NCBI RefSeq assembly: GCF_014931605.1
Contig: NZ_CP053382.1
Location: 1,550,001-1,614,000, forward strand
Length of the DNA: 64,000 nt
Reading direction: 5' to 3'
Origin: Halomonas sp. MCCC 1A13316
GTDB taxonomy: Bacteria > Pseudomonadota > Gammaproteobacteria > Pseudomonadales > Halomonadaceae
Shown: positions 52,196-62,500 of the stretch, piece by piece
How the letters are laid out: each line of letters opens with the position of its first letter
How positions within the stretch are numbered: position 1 is the stretch's first letter
Position numbers and translations under genes: made by a program
The notes under the pieces: model-generated
What the model was told of the DNA's origin: nothing
The model's database searches: none
The model's input: the letters and a program-made list of their open reading frames with translations, nothing else

Positions 52196-54286
52196 TTAAG
52201 CTTCCTTGTTGGCTAGCCCCAAGGCCCAGAGAATGAAGGCGTCCTGGCGTGCATTGTCATGCCATGCCTTGAACCGGCCCGAGGCACCGCCATGCCCGGC
52301 AGCCATATCGGTGCGCAGCAGCACGGGGCCGCGTGCGGAGTCCATCTCGGTCAGTCGGGCATAGAGCTTGGCAGGTTCCCAATAGGGGACCCGGGAGTCG
52401 TGCCAGCTGCCTTGGAGGAAAAGCGTGGGGTAGGGTTGGGGGGAGAGGTTGTCCAACGGTGAGTAGTCGCGGATACGCTTGCGTGCGCCCGGATCGTCGG
52501 GATTGCCCCACTCAGTATACTCGGCGGTAGTCAGCGGCAGGTCGGGATTCTCCATGGTGCGTAACACGTCGACGAAGGGGACGTCGAGCACGGCCGCACA
52601 GAACGCCTCGGGCGCCAGGTTGAGGCTGGCTCCGACCAGTAGCCCGCCGGCACTGGCGCCGTAGGCGGCGATGCGCTCGCCGTCGCTGAGTCCTTTTTCC
52701 ACCAATGCGTTGCGCGCCGCCAGGAAGTCGCGGAAGCTGTTCTCCTTGTGCTCTAGTTTGCCTGCCAGATACCAGGGCTCACCCCGGTCGCCGCCACCGC
52801 GAACGTGGGCGACGGCAAAGGCAACGCCGCGGGCGAGCAGTTCGAGCCTGGCAACCGAGAACCAGGGGTCGAGGACTTCGCCATAGGCCCCATAGCCGTA
52901 GAGCAGGGTGGGCAAGGGGTGGCCGGCAAGGTCGGCACGCATCACCACCGATACCGGTATGCGTTCGCCATCGTGGGCACGCGCCCAGATCCGCTCGCAG
53001 CAGAGGTCTGCCGGCTGCAGGTTGCCGTGGATCGGCTGCGACTTGAGGACGACTCGCTCCCCACTGTCGAGGTCGTGCTCGAGCCAGCGTACCGGCATGA
53101 CGAAGGACTCTTCACGCAGGCGCAGACGGCGACTGTCGAAATGTGGCACGTCGCCGAGCATAACGCTGCAGGGAGATTCCGGCAGCGTCAGGTGCTCGTC
53201 GCACCGTGTGCGGTGGCAAGCATCGAGTTCGACGATGCGGATGCGGACCTGAGCCTCATGGTGGTCGCGCTCGCTGATGGCCAGGCCCCAGTCAAAGGCC
53301 TCGACGTCCTCGAGCGTGGTGTCATCGCGATGATCGATCAGCAGTTGCCATTGAGCCTCGAAGTCGTGCTCGTCGGCCACGTCCAGGCGAAAATGTGGTG
53401 CGTTGCGGTTGTGCAGAACGTAGAAATGCCCGGGACGGTGCTCCAGTCCATACTCAACACCTTTCTCTCGCGGTCGAAAACAGCGTGGTGTCTGCTCAGG
53501 CGACAGGGCCGGCAGCAGGTGGCATTCGCTCGTGTCCTTGGAGGCAATCTCCAGCACCAGCCACTGGCGGGAGCGGGTCTTGCCCAATCCGAGCCAGAAC
53601 TCGGGATCGTCCTCGCGCAATATCAGTGAAGGCTCGCCGGCCTGGCCTTCACTGAGTGGCAAGCGCCAAATGCTGTCCGGGCGCTGTGTGGCATCGTAAC
53701 GAGTGAACAGCAGGGTGACGTTGTCTTCGGCCCAAGCCAGCTCCGCACCGATCTCCTCCAGCAAGAGGTGTGGCTCGCCGTCGGGCAGTGCCTTGAGATA
53801 GAGTGAGAAGCGCTCGTCGCCATTGGTGTCCTCGGTCCAGGCCAGCCAGCGTTCGTTGGGCGACAGCGCTATGTCACCCAGTTCGAGGTAGTGCTCTGGC
53901 GCTGCGCGAGCCTCCAGGTCGAGAAAGACGCTTGCCTGTTCCTCACGGCCATTGGGATGGCGCCACCACACCGGATAATCCGCATTGACTGCCGTCTCGC
54001 TCCAGTAGGTATGGTGATCGAGCGCAGTGCGCAGCCCGTGAACCGCCAGCTCACGTCGTGCCAGGTGGCCGTGATAGAGCCGCTCGACCAGGCTCTCGAG
54101 GGGCGCCATCCAGGCCTGGGATTCCTCGTTGGCGGCTTCGAGAAAGGCCTGAACGCGCGCATCGTCGCGTTCTTCCAACCAGTGCCACTCGGGATCTTCG
54201 GCGCGTCTAAACCGTTCGACTGGTGAAGGAGGGGGCTCGCTGTTGGTTGCAGTGATAGACGAATGATGTGGCGGCTGTGCTTTCAT
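52196..54286 (-). CDS. S9-family prolyl oligopeptidase / oligopeptidase B-like serine peptidase
   Basis: About 696 residues, the usual size of oligopeptidase B. N-terminal seven-bladed propeller region, then an alpha/beta hydrolase domain with nucleophile Ser in AAYGASAGGLLVGASLN, Asp in GSWHDSRVPYWEPAKL, and His in AAGHGGASGRF. YGAYGEVLDPWFS and HVRGGGDRGEPWYLAGKLEHKENSFRDFLA are family-typical. It cleaves short peptides in the cytoplasm or periplasm; no signal peptide is evident. The start is uncertain: 54286 gives the family length, while ATGs at 54322 and earlier lack ribosome sites too. Confidence 0.9.
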   Translation of the reverse strand: MKAQPPHHSSITATNSEPPPSPVERFRRAEDPEWHWLEERDDARVQAFLEAANEESQAWMAPLESLVERLYHGHLARRELAVHGLRTALDHHTYWSETAVNADYPVWWRHPNGREEQASVFLDLEARAAPEHYLELGDIALSPNERWLAWTEDTNGDERFSLYLKALPDGEPHLLLEEIGAELAWAEDNVTLLFTRYDATQRPDSIWRLPLSEGQAGEPSLILREDDPEFWLGLGKTRSRQWLVLEIASKDTSECHLLPALSPEQTPRCFRPREKGVEYGLEHRPGHFYVLHNRNAPHFRLDVADEHDFEAQWQLLIDHRDDTTLEDVEAFDWGLAISERDHHEAQVRIRIVELDACHRTRCDEHLTLPESPCSVMLGDVPHFDSRRLRLREESFVMPVRWLEHDLDSGERVVLKSQPIHGNLQPADLCCERIWARAHDGERIPVSVVMRADLAGHPLPTLLYGYGAYGEVLDPWFSVARLELLARGVAFAVAHVRGGGDRGEPWYLAGKLEHKENSFRDFLAARNALVEKGLSDGERIAAYGASAGGLLVGASLNLAPEAFCAAVLDVPFVDVLRTMENPDLPLTTAEYTEWGNPDDPGARKRIRDYSPLDNLSPQPYPTLFLQGSWHDSRVPYWEPAKLYARLTEMDSARGPVLLRTDMAAGHGGASGRFKAWHDNARQDAFILWALGLANKEA

Positions 54287-54372
54287 TGGGTCGCGTGTAC
54301 CATACTCAAGGTGACTTTCCATCCTGTACGATCCGTCAAGGGGCGGGCCGTGACGCGTAAAACGAGGTATCG

Positions 54373-54846
54373 ATGCTGACATCCGATTCGATGTCCCTAC
54401 TATGGCTGACCTATCTGGGTTTGTCGCTGGTCGTGCTGGTGACCGGCTACCTGGGATTGGCCTTCCTGCCACGCCTGCTGCGCCTTCCGATTACCTGGAT
54501 GGTGGCGGGTATTCTGTTGATGCCGACCCGCTTCCGGCTGCCGCTGGTAGAAGGGGAATTCCATACCGGCATGGCGCCAGCTGTGGTGGTGGCGGCCGTT
54601 GCCTTCCTCGAACGCAATGGCTCGGTACTGATGTCTTCCGGCTTGCTGGTAGCTGCCGGAGCGCTGCTGGGTATTGCCGTTGGCATTCTGCAGGCCTGGT
54701 GGTTCCGCACGGATGCCATGCCCAGCGAAAACGCGCAGGGGAAGAAGCAGGACGATAACAAGCAGCACAATAATAGCAGGCGCAATGGCCAGCGCGGCGA
54801 ACAGCCGCGTCAGCCAGGCAAGCGCCGGGAGCCGAAAATCGGCTAG
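54373..54846 (+). CDS. Uncharacterised membrane protein with basic C-terminal tail
   Basis: 157 residues with three hydrophobic segments (LLWLTYLGLSLVVLVTGYLGLAFL, APAVVVAAVAFLE and LLVAAGALLGIAVGILQAWWF) and a strongly basic, Asn/Gln-rich tail (residues about 122-157). GAGG precedes the ATG. Only 9 nt separate it from the VWA-domain gene, so the two are probably co-translated partners. I do not recognise the family. Confidence 0.75.
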   Translation: MLTSDSMSLLWLTYLGLSLVVLVTGYLGLAFLPRLLRLPITWMVAGILLMPTRFRLPLVEGEFHTGMAPAVVVAAVAFLERNGSVLMSSGLLVAAGALLGIAVGILQAWWFRTDAMPSENAQGKKQDDNKQHNNSRRNGQRGEQPRQPGKRREPKIG

Positions 54847-54855
54847 GGAGCCCCG

Positions 54856-56697
54856 ATGGGGAGGGAGTGGAACAAGGTATGGCACTGGCTGGTCGGTCTG
54901 GCCGGGTGCCTGGTCATGTCGAGCTGCCTATCAGCTGCACCGCTCGAAGAGCAGCCGGAGATTCGGGTCATTATCGATGTCTCCGGCAGCATGCGTCAAA
55001 ATGACCCCGACCAGCTCGCTGCGGAGGCGCTGGAATTACTGGTCACGCTGGTGCCCAGCGGGGCCAGGGCGGGGGTCTGGACCTTCGGCGAGCGAGTGGC
55101 CAACCCATTGCAGTCCGGTCCGGCCAACCTCGAATGGCGTGATCGCGCCAGGGCGCTATCCGGCCTGTTGTTCGACTACCAGCAGTACACCGACATCGAG
55201 TCCGCCATCTATCAGGCGGCAGACGCCGAGGCTGTCTCAGGCCCGCGTCATCTGGTGCTGCTCACCGATGGCAGGATCGATCTGCCCGCTTGGCGCGGCA
55301 GCAAGCCGGCCATCGACCGGGCTTCGCGGGAGGCGCTGCTTGAGGAACTCGGTCCGAGGCTGGCCGAGGAGGGCATCGTAGTGCATGCGATCGCCTTTTC
55401 CGACGACGCCGACCTCGACCTGGTGGAGCGTCTGGCGCAAATGACCGGTGGGCTTTCAGCGCCTGTCGCAGCCCCGGACGCCTTGCTCGGTGCTTTTCTT
55501 GCCATTGTCGATCGCATCTTCCCCAGCGATCAGGTGCCGGTCACCGACCAGCGTTTTCTCATCGAGCCGGGACTGCGCAGCTTCACTGCGCTGCTGTTCC
55601 GCGGCGAGGAGGCCACGGAAATGGTGGGGCCGGATGGCCAACGCTATTCCGCCGACTCCCCCCCGGAGGGGGCCGAGTGGCGAAGCGAATCACGCTATGA
55701 CCTCGTTCGGGTACCCGATCCCCAGCCGGGGCAGTGGCGCCTGGAGGGCTCGCCGGGTCAGGACAGCCGCGTCACCATCCAGTCGCCGCTCAGCCTGCAG
55801 ACGGCCGGTGTGCCGGACACGCTCTATCTCGGGTTCGACGTGCCGGTGGAAGCCTGGCTCGCACGCGAGGGAGAAGCGGTGGCCGTCGAAGAGTTGCCGG
55901 CGCACCTGCGCCTGACGGCGGAGTTGCACGATGCCACGGGTACGGTACAGTCGGCCGTGGCCCTCAAGCAGCAGGAGGCGCGATTCGTCGGTCGCTTGCC
56001 TGCACCGGCCCTGGCCGGAAACGCCCAGTTCGTCGTGCGCGCCGAAGGCCAGGGCTTCCGCCGCCAGCGGGTGCAACCCATCAACGTATTGCCGGCAATT
56101 GCCGCACAGCATGATGTGGCCGGCCAGCGAGTTCTCCTAGCGGCCGAGCATCCCCAGCTCGATGGTGCCAATACCCGCCTGTACGGCCAGCTCCAGGGCG
56201 CTCGGCTCGAGGCAGAACCCATTGCCGAGCGGCGTTGGAGCATGGCCCTGCCCGAGCTGGATACGGCGCTCAGCGTACCGTTGATCCTGCGCGGCGAAGT
56301 CACCCTTGAGGGCGAGACGCACGAGCTGTATCTGCCGCGCCTGATGCTGTTCCCTTCGGTGGACACGGCTATCGACCAGGTCGATGCCAGCCCGGCCCTG
56401 GAGGTGGCGCGCTTCCACGAGGAGCTGTCGCCGGTGCGTGAGTCTCGCTCGACGGGATCGCCGCTACCGGAGCCGGTCGAGCGTATCGTCAGGCGCATGC
56501 AGGAGCTGCCGCAGATCGCTCAGGAGCGCTGGAAGGAGTGGCGCCCCTTGCTGGCCGGGCCGCTCGAAGAAGCCCTGGGTGAGCCGCATCGGCGCTGGCT
56601 GTTGGGCGGCCTGCTGCTTGCCCTCGTCCTCTTGTTGCTGCTGTGGAAAATGACACGGAGGCGTCGCGTGACGCCACGGGAGGAGCCGCATGTGTGA
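54856..56697 (+). CDS. VWA-domain membrane-anchored protein
   Basis: 613 residues. An N-terminal signal sequence (VGLAGCLVMSSCLSA) is followed by a von Willebrand A domain with an intact MIDAS start, D41-x-S43-x-S45 in IIDVSGSMRQND, and LTDGRIDLP further on (to about residue 215). The remaining 370 residues are beta-rich, periplasmic in character, and end in a membrane helix (LLGGLLLALVLLLLLW) and a basic tail. Such proteins bind metal-dependent ligands at the envelope. The stop overlaps the amidotransferase gene by 8 nt. Partner of the small membrane protein before it; exact role unknown. Confidence 0.82.
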   Translation: MGREWNKVWHWLVGLAGCLVMSSCLSAAPLEEQPEIRVIIDVSGSMRQNDPDQLAAEALELLVTLVPSGARAGVWTFGERVANPLQSGPANLEWRDRARALSGLLFDYQQYTDIESAIYQAADAEAVSGPRHLVLLTDGRIDLPAWRGSKPAIDRASREALLEELGPRLAEEGIVVHAIAFSDDADLDLVERLAQMTGGLSAPVAAPDALLGAFLAIVDRIFPSDQVPVTDQRFLIEPGLRSFTALLFRGEEATEMVGPDGQRYSADSPPEGAEWRSESRYDLVRVPDPQPGQWRLEGSPGQDSRVTIQSPLSLQTAGVPDTLYLGFDVPVEAWLAREGEAVAVEELPAHLRLTAELHDATGTVQSAVALKQQEARFVGRLPAPALAGNAQFVVRAEGQGFRRQRVQPINVLPAIAAQHDVAGQRVLLAAEHPQLDGANTRLYGQLQGARLEAEPIAERRWSMALPELDTALSVPLILRGEVTLEGETHELYLPRLMLFPSVDTAIDQVDASPALEVARFHEELSPVRESRSTGSPLPEPVERIVRRMQELPQIAQERWKEWRPLLAGPLEEALGEPHRRWLLGGLLLALVLLLLLWKMTRRRRVTPREEPHV

Positions 56698-57523
56698 ATT
56701 GCTGGGCATGAGCGCCAACGTGCCCACCGATATCTGTTTCAGCTTCACCGGTTTCCTGCATCGTGGTGGCGGTACCGGGCCACACCGCGACGGCTGGGGA
56801 ATCGCCTTCTACGAGGCGGGTGGCTATCGCGACTTTCGCGACCCGCACCCCTCGGTACGGTCTCCCATTGCCCGGCTGATCACCGACTATCCGATCAAGT
56901 CGCATATCGTCATCAGCCATATCCGCCAGGCCAATGTCGGTGAAGTGCGCTTGGCCAATACCCACCCTTTTACCCGTGAAATGTGGGGCCGAACCTGGTG
57001 CTATGCGCATAACGGCCAGCTCGCGGAGTGGCAGGCATTGCCGCTGAGTTTCTATCGGCCGGTGGGCGACACCGACAGCGAACACGCCTTCTGCTGGCTG
57101 CTCGCCACCCTGCGCGAGCGCTTTCCCGAGGCGCCCGGACTGACGGCGTGTGACACTACGTTGAGCGAGCGTCACTCGGCGCTCTGGCAGTTGCTTCATC
57201 AACTGTGCGAGACGCTGCGGGCCAAGGGTGTGTTCAATCTTTTGCTGGCCGATGGCGAGTTCCTCTATACCTTTTGTTCGACCAAGCTGGCCCATATCAC
57301 TCGCCGGGCACCGTTCGGCAGCGCCGAACTCTCCGATGCCGAGCTTACGGTCAACTTCGACGAGCACACCACGCGCCACGACATCGTCTCGGTGATTGCG
57401 ACCGAGCCGCTGACTTGCAACGAGGCCTGGGTTCGCATGGAGCCGGGTGAGCTGTTGGTATGGCGCCATGGTCGTATCGTCGCTCGCCTCGTTGCCGAGC
57501 CGTCTTCTTCCGCAAGCTCATAG
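56690..57523 (+). CDS. yafJ: Class II glutamine amidotransferase, YafJ type
   Basis: 277 residues. The N-terminal Cys2 nucleophile (MCELLGMSANVPTDICFSF) and the Ntn-hydrolase pattern RDGWGIAFYE, VISHIRQANVGEVRLANTHPF and CYAHNGQLAEW identify the family, which includes YafJ and the EgtC ergothioneine peptidase. It is far from egtBD and lies in an operon with the VWA gene, so YafJ is the better label. Target molecule unknown. Confidence 0.85.
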   Translation: MCELLGMSANVPTDICFSFTGFLHRGGGTGPHRDGWGIAFYEAGGYRDFRDPHPSVRSPIARLITDYPIKSHIVISHIRQANVGEVRLANTHPFTREMWGRTWCYAHNGQLAEWQALPLSFYRPVGDTDSEHAFCWLLATLRERFPEAPGLTACDTTLSERHSALWQLLHQLCETLRAKGVFNLLLADGEFLYTFCSTKLAHITRRAPFGSAELSDAELTVNFDEHTTRHDIVSVIATEPLTCNEAWVRMEPGELLVWRHGRIVARLVAEPSSSASS

Positions 57524-57604
57524 CTATCCGCTCGGGTGGCTTGCCTTTCTACAACCTTTTGCCCAGTTTGTTAGTCATATAGGCGCTTAGTTTTGGGCGA
57601 TCGT

Positions 57605-57625
57605 GATTGAACAGTCGTTTCAATC
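57605..57625. promoter_or_regulatory. Inverted repeat GATTGAA-N7-TTCAATC upstream of fadD
   Basis: Perfect 7-bp arms separated by 7 bases, 115-135 nt before the fadD start. The position fits an operator for a fatty-acid-responsive repressor (TetR-type PsrA or FadR-type), though it does not copy a consensus I can quote. Confidence 0.45.
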
Positions 57626-57739
57626 GTCCGTTTTACAGCCGAGTGGTGCCTGGTATATCGTTATGGTTTGGTCAAAATAACAACGGACGAGGTCGAGAGG
57701 TGAGCGACCACCGTCGATGATGCTGTGGAGATAGCACCA

Positions 57740-59407
57740 ATGAGTGAGCAAGCCAACGCCGGTATCCTCAACGGTCCCGAGCTGAAGGGCATGGAGAAGT
57801 ACCGATCGCTGATGGACGTCTTCCATGCAGCGGTGAAACGCTTTGCCGACAACCCGGCGTTCACCTGCATGGGGCAGACCCTCACCTTTACGGAGCTCGA
57901 TCGCCTCTCGGCCGATTTTGCCGCTTGGCTGCAGCATGAGACCGGACTCAAGCCGGGCGATCGTATCGCCATCCAACTGCCCAATGTGCTGCAGTTCCCG
58001 GTGGCCGTTTTCGGCGCGCTGCGTGCCGGGCTGGTGGTGGTCAACACCAACCCGCTCTATACCGAGCGCGAGATGGCACATCAGTTCAAGGACTCCGGCG
58101 CTCGGGCAATCCTTATCCTGGCCAACATGGCGAACAAGCTCGAGAAGGTGCTCGACCGTACCGACATCGAGCACGTGCTGGTCACCGAACTCGGCGACCT
58201 GCACGGCTTCCCCAAGCGTTTCCTGATCAACGCCGTGGTCAAGCACGTCAAGAAAATGGTGCCGTCCTATTCGTTGCCGATGGCGGTGCCGTTCCGCAAG
58301 GCATTGAAGGAGGGGGCTTCGCGCCAGCATAGCGAGGTCGAGCGGGGGCTCGACGACATCGCCGCGCTGCAGTACACCGGGGGCACCACCGGTATGCCCA
58401 AGGGAACCATGCTCACCCACTGCAATCTGGTAGCCAATATGCTCCAGGCCGAAGGTGCTATCGGGCCGGGCCTATCCCAGGGCAAGGAGGTGGTGATCGC
58501 ACCGCTACCGGTCTATCACATCTATACCTTCACGGTGAACTGCCTGTTCCTGATGGAAACCGGCAACCACTCGATCCTGATCACCAACCCGCGCGATCTG
58601 GACAACTTCGTCAAGGAACTGCAGAAGATCAAGTTCACGGGGTTCATTGGCCTCAATACCCTGTTCAACGCGTTGTGCAACCGAGAGGACTTCCGCAAGC
58701 TCGACTTCTCGCGCCTGCACCTGACGATTTCCGGTGGCATGGCGCTGACCAAGGCAGCGGCGAACCGCTGGGAGGAGATCACCGGGTGTCCCATCGCCGA
58801 GGGCTATGGGCTTACCGAAACGTCACCGATCGTCAGCTTCAACCCTGTCGATTCCATTCAGCTTGGTACCATCGGCAAGCCGGTGGCGGGCACCTCGGTC
58901 AAGGTGGTCGATGCCGATGGCAACACCCTGCCGCTGGGTGAGCCGGGCGAGCTTTGCGTCCGGGGACCCCAAGTGATGAAAGGTTACTGGAACCTGGACG
59001 AAGAGACCGCCAAGGTGCTGAACGATGACGGCTGGTTTCACACCGGTGATATCGCCGTGCTTCAGGACGACGGCTTCATCAAGATCGTCGACCGCAAGAA
59101 GGATATGATCCTGGTGTCGGGGTTCAACGTCTATCCCAATGAAATCGAGGACGTGGTCGCCAAGCACCCGGGCGTGGTCGAATCGGCAGCCGTGGGCATT
59201 CCCGATGAGAACAGCGGCGAAGCAGTCAAGCTATTCGTGGTTGCCCGGGACGAGAGCCTTGACGAGAAAGGCCTGCGCGAGTGGTGCAAGAAGGAGCTGG
59301 CCGGCTACAAGGTACCCAGGTTCGTCGAGTTCCGCGACGAGCTGCCCAAGACCAATGTCGGCAAGGTGCTGCGGCGTCAGCTACGCGACGAGCAGGCGGA
59401 ACGCTAG
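57740..59407 (+). CDS. fadD: Long-chain fatty acyl-CoA ligase
   Basis: 555 residues, near E. coli FadD (561). It activates imported long-chain fatty acids to acyl-CoA at the inner membrane. AMP-forming motifs are complete: YTGGTTGMPKGTMLTH, EGYGLTETSPIVSFNP, DGWFHTGDIAVLQDDGFIKIVDRKKDMILVSGFNVYP (region) and the C-terminal Lys in LPKTNVGKVLRRQL. The ATG at 57740 follows GGAG; the GTG 15 nt earlier is less likely. A strong terminator ends the unit. Confidence 0.95.
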   Translation: MSEQANAGILNGPELKGMEKYRSLMDVFHAAVKRFADNPAFTCMGQTLTFTELDRLSADFAAWLQHETGLKPGDRIAIQLPNVLQFPVAVFGALRAGLVVVNTNPLYTEREMAHQFKDSGARAILILANMANKLEKVLDRTDIEHVLVTELGDLHGFPKRFLINAVVKHVKKMVPSYSLPMAVPFRKALKEGASRQHSEVERGLDDIAALQYTGGTTGMPKGTMLTHCNLVANMLQAEGAIGPGLSQGKEVVIAPLPVYHIYTFTVNCLFLMETGNHSILITNPRDLDNFVKELQKIKFTGFIGLNTLFNALCNREDFRKLDFSRLHLTISGGMALTKAAANRWEEITGCPIAEGYGLTETSPIVSFNPVDSIQLGTIGKPVAGTSVKVVDADGNTLPLGEPGELCVRGPQVMKGYWNLDEETAKVLNDDGWFHTGDIAVLQDDGFIKIVDRKKDMILVSGFNVYPNEIEDVVAKHPGVVESAAVGIPDENSGEAVKLFVVARDESLDEKGLREWCKKELAGYKVPRFVEFRDELPKTNVGKVLRRQLRDEQAER

Positions 59408-59475
59408 GGCTGTGCGATTGGCTCCGACCGAGTTCACCTGAAATTGGCCGACCTTCGGCCAGCAGCGCTACAATG

Positions 59476-59514
59476 ACCTGCCCGCTCCGACACATCGGGG
59501 CGGGCAGGTTTTTT
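59476..59514 (+). terminator. Strong terminator between fadD and hrpA
   Basis: A 15-bp stem with one G-T pair, ACCTGCCCGC... at 59476-59490 against ...GCGGGCAGGT at 59495-59509, with a CACA loop and a T run after it. Confidence 0.9.
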
Positions 59515-59533
59515 CCTTGGCAAGAGGCATTTC

Positions 59534-62500
59534 GTGAGTACCGCAATCACCACTGGTTCCACCGTCACCGATGGCAAGAGCGAGCTTTCCCGCCTCGAGC
59601 ACGCGCTGGGCGAGGTCATGCTGCGCGATCGCGGGGCGCTATCGCGCAGGCTCAACGGCTTGAAGCGGCGCCTGCGCGAAGGCAAGGCGGTGGACCGTGG
59701 GCTGGCCGAGGTGGCACGTGACATCGAGCGCTCCGAGGCACTGGCGGCAAGGCGTAGAGCACAGCCGGTAGCGCTGAATTACCCCCCCGAGCTGCCAGTG
59801 GCCGAGCGCCGCGACGAGATCCTCGCCGCGCTGCGTGAACATCAGGTAGTGGTGGTGGCCGGCGAGACCGGCTCGGGCAAGACCACCCAACTGCCCAAGT
59901 TGTGCCTGGAGCTGGGCCTGGGGCGCCGTGGCCTGATCGGACACACCCAGCCGCGTCGCCTGGCGGCGCGCTCGGTAGCCACGCGGCTGGCCGAGGAGCT
60001 CGAGGTGCCGCTGGGCGAGCAGGTGGGCTACCAAGTGCGCTTCACCGACCATACCGGCGACGCCACTTTGATCAAACTGATGACTGACGGCATTCTGCTG
60101 GCCGAGACCCGCCACGACCCGGATCTCAGTCGCTACGAGGCGATCATCATCGACGAGGCCCACGAGCGCAGCCTCAACATTGACTTCCTGCTCGGCTATC
60201 TCAAGCGCTTGCTGCCGCGCCGGCCCGAGCTGAAGGTAATCATCACTTCCGCCACCATCGACGTGGCGCGCTTCTCCGAGCACTTCGCCCTGCCCGGTGC
60301 GGATGGCGAGTCGGAGCCTGCCCCGGTGGTGGAGGTCTCCGGGCGCGCCTATCCGGTGGAGGTACGCTACCGCCCGCTGGTACGCGAAACCGACGACGAA
60401 GCCGATCGCACACTGCAAGAAGGCATACTTCACGCGGTGGAGGAGATCGAACAGATCGAGCGCGACAAGCGCTGGTTCCACGGGCCGCGCGACATCCTTG
60501 TGTTCCTGCCCGGCGAACGAGAGATCCGTGAGACCGCCGACACCCTGCGGCGTGCCGACCTCAAGGGCAGCGAGATCCTGCCGCTCTACGCGCGGCTCTC
60601 CAACGCCGAGCAGAACCGCGTCTTCGCCCCTCACGCCGGGCGGCGCATCGTGTTGGCCACCAATGTTGCCGAGACCTCGCTCACGGTGCCGGGCATTCGT
60701 TACGTGATCGACCCGGGGCTGGTGCGCATCAGCCGCTACAGCTACCGAGCCAAGATCCAGCGGCTGCCGGTGGAGCCGGTCAGCCAGGCCAGTGCCAACC
60801 AGCGCAAGGGACGCTGTGGGCGCGTGGCCGAGGGTGTCTGTATTCGTCTGTATGACGAGGAGGATTTTCTTTCTCGCCCCGAATTCACCGATCCCGAGAT
60901 CCGACGCACCAACCTGGCTTCGGTGATCCTGTCGATGCTGTCCCTCAAGCTTGGCGATATCGAACGATTTCCTTTCGTCGACCCGCCCGATTCGCGCTTC
61001 GTCAAGGACGGCTTTCGCCTGCTGTTCGAGCTGGGGGCGGTGGACGAGGGCAACCGCCTGACGCCGATGGGGCGCAAACTCGCCCGGCTGCCGATCGACC
61101 CGCGCCTGGCGCGCATGGTACTGGCCGGTGCCGAGCAGGGCGGCCTGCGCGATGTTTTGGTGGTGGTGTCGGCGCTGGCGGTACAGGACCCTCGCGACCG
61201 TCCGGCGGAGAAGCGCGAAGCCGCCGACCAGGCCCACCGCCGCTGGCATGATCCGGACTCCGATTTCGTCGCCCTGCTCAACCTGTGGCAGGGCTTCGAG
61301 GCGGCGCGCGAGGAGCTTTCAGGCAATCGACTGCGACGCTGGTGCAAGGAGCGCTATCTCAACTATCTGCGCTTGCGTGAATGGCACGATACCTTCCGGC
61401 AGCTGCGCCAGTTGCTGCGCGAGATGGAGATCGAGGTGCCTCCGCCTGCGCCACTGCCCGAGCAGGCGGCAGGAGAAGAGCAAGATAAGGCGAGGCTCCA
61501 GGCGCGCCGACAGAATGCCGTGCAATTGCACAAGGCGCTGCTGCCGGGGTTGCTCTCGCACTTGGGCATGCTCACCGAGAATCGCGAATACCTGGGCGCT
61601 CGGAACCGCAAGTTCGTCATCCATCCCGGTTCCGGGCTGGCCAAGAAATCGCCCAAGTGGCTGATGGCCTTCGAGCTGGTCGAGACCACTCGACTGTTTG
61701 CCCGCACCGTGGCCAGGATCGAGCCTCAGTGGATCGAGCCGGTGGCGGGGCATCTGGTCAAGCGCAGCTACAGCGAGCCGCACTGGGAGATGAAACGTGC
61801 CCAGGTGGTGGCCAAGGAGCAGGTCAGCCTGTTCGGCCTGCCCATCGTCACCGGGCGCAGCGTTCATTATGGTCCGATCGCCCCGCACGAGGCACGTGAG
61901 CTGTTCATTCGCCGCGCCCTGGTGGAAGGGGAATTTCGTACCAAGGGGGCATTCTTCGACTACAATCGCGCTCTGGTGGAAGAGGTCGAGGATCTCGAGG
62001 ACAGGGCACGCAGGCGCGACATACTGGTCGACGAAGAGACCCTGTTTGCCTTCTACGACGAGCGGATTCCCGAAGATATCGTCAACGGCAAGGGCTTCGA
62101 GGCGTGGCGCAGGAAAGCCGAGGCCAAGAGCCCTGACGTCCTCAAGTTCGATCGTGCCGCGCTGCTGGCACGCGAGGCCGGGGAAGTTACCGAGACCCAG
62201 TATCCCGACGAACTCGTGCTCGGCGGCGTGCGCTATCCGCTCGATTACCGCTTCGAGCCCGGCGCGCCGGACGACGGCGTGACCCTGACGGTGCCGGCGG
62301 CGATGCTCCCACAGCTTCCTCGGGCACGGCTCGAGTGGTTGGTGCCGGGGCTTCTACGCGAGAAATGCATCGCCCTGCTCAAGTCGCTGCCCAAGTCTGT
62401 CCGCCGTCAGGTGGTGCCGATTCCCGATTGGGTCGATGCCGCATTGGAGACGCTCACGCCCGACGACGTACCGCTCAGCGAGGCGCTGGGAGAGTTCCTG

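Noticed and set aside
51522..52199. Alternative frames through the Gly/Asp repeat giving Ala/Thr- or Arg/Cys-rich proteins
   Set aside because: All frames stay open because the repeat lacks stop triplets. Only the frame with signal peptide and ribosome site is supported.
56690..57523. EgtC of the ergothioneine pathway
   Set aside because: Same family, but more than 33 kb from egtBD and translationally coupled to a VWA gene; YafJ fits better.
59639..61249. 536-codon open frame antisense to hrpA
   Set aside because: Codon-bias shadow of hrpA; no start signal and no family resemblance.
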